Assembly (NCBI GenBank): GCA_903844645.1
Contig: CAIMUP010000013.1
Span: 65,428 to 126,147, forward strand
From: an uncultured Bacteroidota bacterium
GTDB lineage: Bacteria; Bacteroidota; Bacteroidia; AKYH767-A; JABDAW01
Length of the DNA stretch: 60,720 nt
Direction of reading: 5' to 3'
This document shows, piece after piece, positions 52,351 to 58,512 of the stretch. Below the pieces are notes generated by a model, which was not told where the DNA came from, did not search any database, and worked only from the letters and a program-made list of their open reading frames with translations. Within the stretch, counting starts at the first letter, position 1. Every line of letters begins with the position of its first letter. The position numbers and the translations under genes are program-made.

Positions 52351-52369
52351 CGCTTCCAAACCGGAAACT

Positions 52370-52460
52370 CCTTTCAAAAAATTTCAGGAAGAGACGTGGA
52401 ATGTTAGTGGAGTTTTTCACGGAACGGAAATGGAGCAAACGACGGAAATTTTTTGAAAGG
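52370..52460. repeat. 16-bp perfect inverted repeat
   Basis: CCTTTCAAAAAATTTC (52370-52385) and its exact reverse complement (52445-52460) enclose 59 bases. It lies immediately beside the giant hairpin. Confidence 0.85.
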
Positions 52461-52485
52461 TGTTTACGGTTTTTCCGATTTTCCT

Positions 52486-52595
52486 GAAATCATTGCGGAA
52501 TCATGTTTTTCTTCAAAATGGCTGTTTTATCGTAACCTTTTTATTCCATTGAAAGTGATGCTTTTAGTTCATGCGGAAATCATGCCGGAATCATC
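52486..52595. repeat. Two direct copies of a 20-bp element
   Basis: GAAATCATTGCGGAATCATG (52486-52505) and GAAATCATGCCGGAATCATC (52576-52595) match at 17 of 20 bases. Each contains two GGAA(A)TCAT-like half-sites about one helix turn apart. Spacing between copies is 90 bases. They look like protein-binding sites next to the hairpins. Confidence 0.7.
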
Positions 52596-52644
52596 CTGAA
52601 AAGATAAAACCTTTAGACCTGTAAAAAAGGGATGTTCCGGCGTA

Positions 52645-53154
52645 TTATTTCGGCTTCATAACGATGCTGTCGAGATACTTTTTCTTGATGGTGTGCTCAT
52701 GAAACACCATTCGTTTGACTTTATACATGTTGATAACATCATCCATGTTATAATGAAGGATCTCTTTTTTCCTTTTCGGTTTCTTCCAGTCCGAAAAGAT
52801 TTTAAAAATATTTTCTTTGTATCGCGTTGTGGAGCGAAAAATTCCATGATATTCTTCCATGGATTTTAATTTGTAGGATGAAAGGTCAGGGTAGTGGTCT
52901 TTAAAAACTTTTATCAGGTTGATGCAGGGGAAATTTTTGCGGATGTTAATTGCAAAAAATTTCTCCAGCATGCCGATGTCAGGACCATAGATATAAATGT
53001 ATCCATCGCATTTCTCAAGAACGCGGGCGAAATTATCTATTGTTACATAGTGATCATAGAGCTGTCCTTTCTCTTTAAGGCTGTAACAATATCCGATGAG
53101 AAAGATGTTTTGGTCAAGGGACCATTCGCAGTCGATAAATAAATCTTTTTCCAT
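52645..53154 (-). CDS. DnaQ-like 3'-5' exonuclease (DEDD type)
   Basis: I choose ATG at 53154 (169 aa, MEKDLFIDCEWS), since the RNase H-like fold begins there; the open frame runs 22 codons further up into the promoter. Motif 1 is FIDCEW (Asp8, Glu10 in this numbering), motif 2 'YIYGPDIGMLEKFF', motif 3 'HYNMDDVINMY' with a preceding Tyr, suggesting the DEDDy class. Single-domain versions occur in phages and help replication or repair. Its promoter carries the 20-bp element shared with the early promoter (53202-53221). Confidence 0.78.
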   Translation of the reverse strand: MEKDLFIDCEWSLDQNIFLIGYCYSLKEKGQLYDHYVTIDNFARVLEKCDGYIYIYGPDIGMLEKFFAINIRKNFPCINLIKVFKDHYPDLSSYKLKSMEEYHGIFRSTTRYKENIFKIFSDWKKPKRKKEILHYNMDDVINMYKVKRMVFHEHTIKKKYLDSIVMKPK

Positions 53155-53176
53155 TTTTACAAAATTTGATTGAGGG

Positions 53177-53221
53177 CAAAGTAACACAATAAAATTGTAA
53201 GCAAAACTAAAGTGCGGCAAA
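53177..53221 (-). promoter_or_regulatory. Exonuclease promoter with shared 20-bp operator-like element
   Basis: On the minus strand: element TTTGCCGCACTTTAGTTTTG (53221-53202), whose end supplies the -33 TTG, then a 17-base spacer and TTACTTTG (53184-53177), a 7/8 match to TAnnTTTG. The same 20-bp element with one change stands at the early promoter (57951-57932), also ending on its -33. Confidence 0.7.
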
Positions 53222-53321
53222 TGCCAAACATTAAAGAATCAAAATTCGATCAGATGAGAGGATTTTTTGAAGCAGGAAAAATGGTGGGATTTATTCCGGT
53301 AATAAAAAGATGCATTATTGA

Positions 53322-53563
53322 TGTAACTTTGTAACTTCGTAATTGTTTATCATAATCAGTTCTTTATAGAAAGACTTTAATGGTTACAAATTTTAGAAGG
53401 TCTGAAAACCTCTGTAACTAGGAGAAAAAAGAAAATAACACGGAATGATAGTTACAAACATTTTCTATTACTATTATTTTTGTAACTTTTTTTGTAACTT
53501 TTGAAACTCTATTTACTTTTAGTGTTTTTTCTTTCTTTTATACTTATGTTACAAAGTTACAAA
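53322..53563. repeat. Iteron cluster of TTTGTAACTTT-type repeats (candidate origin)
   Basis: Nine copies of TGTAACT or its complement AGTTACA in about 240 bases: 53322, 53330, 53382 (reverse), 53412, 53450 (reverse), 53481, 53493, and a double reverse copy at 53547-53563 (GTTACAAAGTTACAAA). Several copies extend to TTTTGTAACTTTT. The stretch is very AT-rich and is followed by a G-rich segment (53584-53609, AGGGGGTTTGGGGGAAATCC). Lying just downstream of the replication protein gene in a 779-base gap (53155-53933), it looks like an iteron-type replication origin. Confidence 0.75.
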
Positions 53564-53720
53564 AATAAATGATAATAGTTGTCAGGGGGTTTGGGGGAAA
53601 TCCGGCGGCAACGAAAAAATAAAGACGACAAAAATTCATGTATACAAATTGTGATTCGCTTTTGTTGAACTCAATTTATACAATGAAGGACCAAGCTGGT
53701 TCTAATTCTTAAAACAAAAT

Positions 53721-53751
53721 AGTAAGCCATGAGCACGGCTTACGGCTTACT
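53721..53751 (-). terminator. Probable terminator after the replication gene
   Basis: AGTAAGCC (53721-53728) pairs with GGCTTACT (53744-53751); an extra GGCTTAC copy (53737-53743) gives an alternative stem. The minus strand continues ATTTTGTTTT. It lies 36 bases past the second in-frame stop (53787-53789). Confidence 0.6.
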
Positions 53752-53786
53752 GAATACTTTTAAAGAGTATAAACTACGGCTTAAAT

Positions 53787-53933
53787 TTATTCAAAAGGCA
53801 AATCAGGAACTAATATTGGGATTTGATTCTCTTGGTCTGGTGCGGGTTCTAATGCAGCATCAACCTTAATTTGTTCCGGATAACCAGTAAAAATATAGAA
53901 CACTTCAACGGTTTTTCCCTCTTGCTTGGTTAC
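53787..53933 (-). other. 48-codon in-frame extension behind the replication gene stop
   Basis: Directly after the TAA (53934-53936) the same frame continues with VTKQEGKTVEVFYIFTGYPE and ends ...LVPDLPFE before a TAA at 53787-53789. The composition is protein-like, with no stop in 48 codons of AT-rich DNA. There is no ATG; GTG at 53903-53901 is the only common start. Either the TAA is a recent nonsense change or sequencing error, or it is read through. Confidence 0.55.
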
Positions 53934-56852
53934 TTAATTTCCTTCCTTCTTTACGGTTACTCCTTTAGGTACTGGAATATCATCAGGATTTAAAGAGAAT
54001 CCATTTACCTTACACCAGCTTATGAGGCTTGATTTAAAGCTTTGTGGAGTTTGATACCTTGGTTTATACTCTGACCAGTATTCATTTTGAAGGCTGTTTC
54101 TGAATAGTAAGTTAGGATTTATTTCCCTGTTATCAGCCATCTCGGAACTATTTAATTTTGTAAAAACTCCATGATCATCCGTTTCAAAAAAGTAAAGGTC
54201 TGCCCAATCTTTGAAGTTATCGCCCATTTGCGACATATCGTTAATCTTGTTGACCTGGTCCATGGGTGGATTTATTTTCGGGAAGGTCAAATAAACTTTG
54301 ATACATTGAGCGCAAAAATTATAGAACAGATTCCAATCCTCTTTACTATAGGCATTAGTGAATAACTCCATACCGATGTCATCTATGGGATGGCGGTTAC
54401 TTAGATACTCATCATTTTTAGTATCGTCACTGTGATGGTACCAGTCAGAGCATGCATAAAATAGAATCCTTCGGCGTTTTGAAGGATCGAGGTTATGAGG
54501 TTGGAAATTGGAGGTAACGATAATTTTTGGGGTGTATTCCGGAGAGATTATTTGTTTGTCTTTATGCTTTGGATTGGTGGTCATGGAATCGGTTACATCA
54601 TCAAAGAAGTAGGCAATATCCAAATTTTTGTGAGCATCTTCGATTAAAAGATACCCGGTGCGTTTCGTTACACCACCGTAAATATGTTCATCTTCTGTGA
54701 GCTTTGGTTTTCGCCCTTTCACTGGAATGTATTTTTTTGAAATATGTTTTAAGGCTTTACTGAAGGGAAGGGATTTTCCGGATCCGCCATGCGACTCACT
54801 GACACGACGTTCTTTAATATCCATCGCCCAAATCAGCCAAGACTTTGTTTGGTTACGGTAGCGGTGCAAAGTGTAACCGATACAAAACATTTTATTGATC
54901 AGATGCAGCTCCTGGTTCTCTTGCATTTCCTTAGACAATAGGGGAGAAGCAATATCAAAGTTATGTTCCTCGAGATAAATATTGACTTCTTTCTTTTTCT
55001 GTTTCCGATAATGAGAATCCTGTTTACCATCGGTAAAATGAAAGGATACTTCTTCCTTCCAGTGAACCCGGGAAGTGTTGATGAGAAAACGAAAGAAAGG
55101 ACAATCTTTGTTATTTATGGAGATGGCGTATTTATTTTTCTCCTGATCAAAAGTAACCACGAACATATCTGGCAGAATTTCGACATCGTGTTTTATGATT
55201 TCATCGGTCCAAATAAATTTGTCCGAATCCTTGGAGGTCTGTGCTGTTATGGTGTCCTTGCCTATTTTCCATACTTCATTATTGAAGTTGAAATACTGAT
55301 GGTCCTTGTCGAAATCATCAAAGTCAGGGTTGGCGAATTTGAGGTTGGCTAAAGAATTTTCTGTCAGTTGCGGGGATCGGTAAAACATATTACGGATGGG
55401 AACGCTGATGTTTCTGTTCTCGAGAAATTCATTTATAAATGTTTTGATGGAGTTGGGGTTTATTCTCTTTACCTTATTGTCAGTTATTTTGATAAAAATG
55501 AAATCATCTGATTCAGGATCTGGCTTGAATCGATAAAATCCCATCTTCTCGATGAAGTTGTACAGATGTACATTATTGACTTCATGGGAAACTGTTTTCT
55601 TTTTGTTGGAGTAGGTAATCAGTTCGTCCCAAAACTGGAACGGGTAGGAGCTTGCGAATACTTTTTTGAAATCGTTTTGGTTCCAATATTTGAGATAATC
55701 GCGAATATCTTTACAAGGTTTTTTGAAGCGTGGATCGGATTTTCCTTTGAGCTCATCAGGCAATAAGATTGTTCTTATATCCAGGAATGCCATTGACATT
55801 TTATCGGATGATTTTACCCCTGCGTTATCTATGTCGGGAAGGTTGTAAATGTCTTTACAGATTCTTTTCAGCGACCAGTATTGTTTATTAGAAAGTTCTT
55901 CGGATTCACTGTTTCTCCAAACAACATGATAGCCCATTGCCGCGACATTTAAGGCGTCGCGCTGACCGGAACAAATTATGATGTGATCTAATTTTTCAAC
56001 TTTTGATTTTTCTGTTTTGTCAGCATCATCAAGATCTTCATCCTTCTCTTTGGCTTCGTTCAGTTTGTTATAATAATTTATGTTTTCATTTAGATTGTAG
56101 ATATGATCTTTTAGTTCCTTTGGTCTGTTGTAATGAAAAAAGCGCAGTCCCTTTTCTTCTGAAAAAGGCTGGTAAATTATTTTCCAGGTACCATAGTCAA
56201 ATAAGAAGATAGGGTAGTTCTCATTGCTACAAATGGTATATGCATACAAAGTAGTTTTGCCTTCTTTTTCTTTTTCCTTTATTATGGTATAAGATATTAA
56301 GGAATGGCATTTGAATTTTTTGAGAACTTCCAACAAAGGTTTGTAGGTGGTCTTGAAGTCAGGTTCCTTGCTGCTGTCGGCTTCTATCGCTTTCCTTTTA
56401 CAGTCGTAAATTAACGATTCAGCAAAGATTGTTTTGATTTCAGCTTCTGAAAATTCGGCTTTTAATTCAAAAGACATTTCTCCGGCTTTCTCTTTTCCTT
56501 TTGCCAGTCGGGAACGAAAGTCGCTTTTTCTTTCAATGATGGTAGCATCTTCAGAAGGGATATGAAAGAGAAGGGCGATTTGTTCCAATGCTGTTTTGAA
56601 ATCATCCACTTTTTTAACGTGCATATACATACTAATAGCATCCCGTTGTTTCGAATCATCGCCAAAGTCAATGGCGTACCATTCACCATTTTGTTTCATG
56701 GTGATGGCTCCGCTCTTATCAGAATCCTGACCATGCCGAAATCGTACTTTAGTATTTTTCTTTATGATTGTAGTGGAGGGAAGGTCTGCAAGTAATAGGA
56801 GGATGTCAAGCCCTCCGCGGGTTCTGTCTAGTATTGTTTTTTTTGAAAACAT
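53934..56852 (-). CDS. Primase-like/SF3 helicase replication protein
   Basis: A 972-aa protein. Residues 1-100 resemble a CHC2-type primase zinc-ribbon domain without any zinc-binding Cys ('RFRHGQDSDKSGAITMKQNG', 'WYAIDFGDD'). Residues 288-385 resemble TOPRIM: IIICSGQRDALNVAAMG has Ser295 where the catalytic Glu usually is, and NLPDIDNAG (337-345) has the Asp pair. The C-terminal half is an SF3 helicase: Walker A GGSGKS (689-694), Walker B LLIEDA (735-740), sensor Asn in IIVTSNF (Asn782), Arg finger region KRRRILFY. It should melt the origin and unwind DNA; primase activity is doubtful given the two losses. It follows the 161-aa gene by 14 bases in the early operon. Confidence 0.88.
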   Translation of the reverse strand: MFSKKTILDRTRGGLDILLLLADLPSTTIIKKNTKVRFRHGQDSDKSGAITMKQNGEWYAIDFGDDSKQRDAISMYMHVKKVDDFKTALEQIALLFHIPSEDATIIERKSDFRSRLAKGKEKAGEMSFELKAEFSEAEIKTIFAESLIYDCKRKAIEADSSKEPDFKTTYKPLLEVLKKFKCHSLISYTIIKEKEKEGKTTLYAYTICSNENYPIFLFDYGTWKIIYQPFSEEKGLRFFHYNRPKELKDHIYNLNENINYYNKLNEAKEKDEDLDDADKTEKSKVEKLDHIIICSGQRDALNVAAMGYHVVWRNSESEELSNKQYWSLKRICKDIYNLPDIDNAGVKSSDKMSMAFLDIRTILLPDELKGKSDPRFKKPCKDIRDYLKYWNQNDFKKVFASSYPFQFWDELITYSNKKKTVSHEVNNVHLYNFIEKMGFYRFKPDPESDDFIFIKITDNKVKRINPNSIKTFINEFLENRNISVPIRNMFYRSPQLTENSLANLKFANPDFDDFDKDHQYFNFNNEVWKIGKDTITAQTSKDSDKFIWTDEIIKHDVEILPDMFVVTFDQEKNKYAISINNKDCPFFRFLINTSRVHWKEEVSFHFTDGKQDSHYRKQKKKEVNIYLEEHNFDIASPLLSKEMQENQELHLINKMFCIGYTLHRYRNQTKSWLIWAMDIKERRVSESHGGSGKSLPFSKALKHISKKYIPVKGRKPKLTEDEHIYGGVTKRTGYLLIEDAHKNLDIAYFFDDVTDSMTTNPKHKDKQIISPEYTPKIIVTSNFQPHNLDPSKRRRILFYACSDWYHHSDDTKNDEYLSNRHPIDDIGMELFTNAYSKEDWNLFYNFCAQCIKVYLTFPKINPPMDQVNKINDMSQMGDNFKDWADLYFFETDDHGVFTKLNSSEMADNREINPNLLFRNSLQNEYWSEYKPRYQTPQSFKSSLISWCKVNGFSLNPDDIPVPKGVTVKKEGN

Positions 56853-56866
56853 TAAGTTTGGGTTGT

Positions 56867-57352
56867 TTAAGTAGTAGGTGAAATGACTTGTGATTTTTGA
56901 GACTGCCCTGTAAATTTTATCTCTTTATTAATAAAGGTAAAGATGTCTGAAAGGTAACATTCTAAAGGGCTGTACTGTATTGTCGAGAATGCCGGTAATA
57001 CTCTCAAGAATAAATTTTCCATACTTTTTATCTCGCGGCAAATTTCAATTAGGGAATAATTGTAATCATACCAATCTCTAAGCTGGCTGAATAATTTATT
57101 GATACTTTCAGTTTTGTTTACTGTCCATCTGTTCGCCTGGTTCATTCCATTTACTTTTTCACAGTTGCGTAAATAGCGTTCCGTCTTACCTAATATATAG
57201 CTGCGCTTTTCGCTGATGATGCAGTGTTCGGCAAGTTCTGCGCTCCTTAATAATGTCGAATGTGTTTTCAATTCTCCATAAAAGTCATAAGAAAAAATGA
57301 CATGGACCAGTGGTGTGATGGGGTCTGTTTCAAAGGATAGGATGGTGAACAT
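56867..57352 (-). CDS. Unrecognised 161-aa early protein
   Basis: Starts with beta strands ('FTILSFETDPITPLVHVIFSY') and is helical afterwards, with Cys residues at 48 and 64 and no evident motif. No membrane span. It overlaps the 76-aa gene upstream by 1 base and precedes the replication gene by 14 bases, so it is part of the early operon and may assist replication. Confidence 0.68.
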   Translation of the reverse strand: MFTILSFETDPITPLVHVIFSYDFYGELKTHSTLLRSAELAEHCIISEKRSYILGKTERYLRNCEKVNGMNQANRWTVNKTESINKLFSQLRDWYDYNYSLIEICREIKSMENLFLRVLPAFSTIQYSPLECYLSDIFTFINKEIKFTGQSQKSQVISPTT

Positions 57353-57582
57353 TACAATTTGGTGTTTAATTTATTCAGTAGTTCTACAGATGCTTCAAAT
57401 TGTTGTTTTATGAAATCTCTTGTTTCGGAATTCTCTACCTTATTAATAAGGTAGTCGCTCATTCCTTTAATAGAGCTATCCAAAGAAGCAGTAATTATTT
57501 GCAGTTCTTTTTCGGATAGGAGGTTGATAGAATACACCGGATCCCCGTCGTTGCGCCCTTTGTCAACATATACTTTACTCAT
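57352..57582 (-). CDS. Small 76-aa early protein
   Basis: Helical and polar ('EKELQIITASLDSSIKGMSDYLINKVENSE', shown here in parts: KELQIITASLDSSIKG, MSDYLINKVENSE), no motif recognised. Stop and next start share one base. It lies 40 bases after the Cro-like gene in the early operon. Confidence 0.65.
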   Translation of the reverse strand: MSKVYVDKGRNDGDPVYSINLLSEKELQIITASLDSSIKGMSDYLINKVENSETRDFIKQQFEASVELLNKLNTKL

Positions 57583-57622
57583 CTTATTTAATTTCTATTT
57601 AATAAGAATTATAGAAGCAATT

Positions 57623-57874
57623 TTATTTTGTAACAATTACAGGGAATAATATTTCATCCTTTTGTTTAAGGATTTCACAAAAGATAACCCGAACTGGTCC
57701 TTTCGGGCGGAATCCAGATAGTATCCTGTAGAAAGTAGATTCAGAAATGTCCGCCTTCTTCATGATGTCCGCTTTCTTTTTATTTAATAAGTTTTTTGGG
57801 AATGATGAAAAGGCTTTAGATACGGGTGATTCATCACTTTTCTTCTTTGATTTGTTCATAACTTTATTTGTCAT
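57623..57874 (-). CDS. Cro-like small HTH protein
   Basis: An 83-aa basic protein; 'KKADIMKKADISESTFYRIL' is a probable helix-turn-helix with recognition helix ESTFYRILSG. First gene of the early operon and divergent from the repressor-like gene at 57981, the place of Cro or an early activator in phage switches. The start could also be the internal Met6. A good promoter lies 31 bases upstream. Confidence 0.75.
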   Translation of the reverse strand: MTNKVMNKSKKKSDESPVSKAFSSFPKNLLNKKKADIMKKADISESTFYRILSGFRPKGPVRVIFCEILKQKDEILFPVIVTK

Positions 57875-57904
57875 ATTGATTATTTTTTCCTAATTTAGCA
57901 GCCG

Positions 57905-57951
57905 CAAACATATAAAATAGTTCGGTAAATACAAAACTAAAGTACGGCAAA
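57905..57951 (-). promoter_or_regulatory. Early promoter with the shared 20-bp operator-like element
   Basis: On the minus strand: element TTTGCCGTACTTTAGTTTTG (57951-57932), whose last bases are the -33 TTTTG, a 19-base spacer, and TATGTTTG (57912-57905), a full TAnnTTTG match. The same element (19 of 20 bases) is at 53202-53221. It lies in the 106-base divergent region between the Cro-like and repressor-like genes; a weak plus-strand box (TAAAATTG, 57956-57963) may serve the latter. Confidence 0.75.
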
Positions 57952-57980
57952 ATCCTAAAATTGTCTATAGATTCTAACAA

Positions 57981-58364
57981 GTGGATTACGAAAAAATAAA
58001 GAAAGATGTAAGGAAAAATGGTTATACCATAAAGGAATTTTCCGAAGCAATCGGCATGAGTGACGCGGGTTTCCATAAGGCTGTACGTGAAGAATCCTTT
58101 AACATGAAAACTATTCAAAAGATGTCAGAGGTACTTAAAAAGCCAGTGAACTATTTCTTTGATGATAATAATAATTTCATGTTTGCAGATTCTGAACAAA
58201 AGACCAAAAATGAATTATTGCTGGAACAAAAAGTAAAAAGTTTAGAAAAGGTAATTGATGGCAAAGATCGTGTAATCAAGAACCAAAATGAATACATCGA
58301 CCTTCTGAAAAAGGGAGAAAAGAAACGTTACAAAAGAGGAGAGAACAGTACTGTTGAAGCCTAA
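57981..58364 (+). CDS. Repressor-like HTH protein with coiled coil
   Basis: A 127-aa protein with a GTG start (57981). The HTH_XRE-type domain covers residues 1-60: 'YTIKEFSEAIGMSDAGFHKA', 'NMKTIQKMSEVLKKPVNYFF'. Residues about 75-115 form a coiled coil ('KNELLLEQKVKSLEKVIDGK') for oligomerisation, and the tail is basic. There is no LexA-like protease domain, so induction would not use RecA-driven self-cleavage of the lambda CI kind. It faces away from the early operon and is the last gene before attR. It probably represses the two promoters carrying the 20-bp element. Confidence 0.85.
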   Translation: MDYEKIKKDVRKNGYTIKEFSEAIGMSDAGFHKAVREESFNMKTIQKMSEVLKKPVNYFFDDNNNFMFADSEQKTKNELLLEQKVKSLEKVIDGKDRVIKNQNEYIDLLKKGEKKRYKRGENSTVEA

Positions 58365-58380
58365 TTCATGAATAATTGGG

Positions 58381-58396
58381 CAGACAAAACGGACAA
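58381..58396 (+). promoter_or_regulatory. Candidate integrase arm site, right
   Basis: CAGACAAAACGGACAA, one base different from the copy at 28137-28152, 41 bases inside attR. Confidence 0.5.
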
Positions 58397-58436
58397 AGAA
58401 TAATGAAAAAACTTAACGAAAATGTAATATGCTAAT

Positions 58437-58459
58437 AGTTCAAATCTCGCCACCCCGAC
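58437..58459. repeat. attR: right 23-bp direct repeat
   Basis: Exact copy of 28065-28087, the 3' part of tRNA-Pro. It is only a tRNA fragment, not a gene. The host sequence resumes at 58460. Confidence 0.95.
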
Positions 58460-58467
58460 TTAGAAAG

Positions 58468-58502
58468 GAGTTATGAGTTATGGATTTCATGACTCATAAC
58501 TC
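58468..58502. other. Inverted repeat just outside attR
   Basis: GAGTTATGAGT (58468-58478) and ACTCATAACTC (58492-58502) form a perfect 11-bp stem over a 13-base loop that can pair further (ATG/CAT). In the unoccupied chromosome it would lie 9 bases after tRNA-Pro and could be its 3' processing or termination structure, though no T-run follows. Confidence 0.6.
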
Positions 58503-58512
58503 ATCAATAAAA

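Larger units (their letters stand above)
28065..58459. mobile_element. 30.4-kb integrated element in tRNA-Pro (putative tail-less provirus with defence cargo)
   Basis: Bounded by 23-bp exact direct repeats (28065-28087 in the tRNA and 58437-58459); the repeat-to-repeat distance is 30,372 bp. Inside the left end is a tyrosine integrase reading inward; inside the right end is a repressor-like HTH gene divergent from an early operon. Order from the left: integrase, defence operon, late operon with hydrolase and capsid-like genes, HEPN-like pair, structured region, exonuclease, iteron cluster, primase-like/SF3 helicase, small regulators, repressor. There is no relaxase or conjugation gene (against an ICE), and no terminase, portal or tail gene (against a tailed phage). 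The size of the viral part (about 18.5 kb) fits tail-less icosahedral viruses. Virion formation is inferred. Confidence 0.88.

Noticed and set aside
52211-52438. 75-aa minus-strand frame in the structured region
   Set aside because: It runs through the hairpin and the inverted repeats, has atypical composition and no promoter or partner; more likely chance.
28088-58436. Element as a conjugative or mobilisable island
   Set aside because: No relaxase, coupling protein or type IV secretion gene is visible; the gene order and late-type block suit a virus better.
58437-58459. Second tRNA-Pro gene at the right end
   Set aside because: Only the 3' 22 bases of the tRNA are present, so it is the att duplicate, not a gene.
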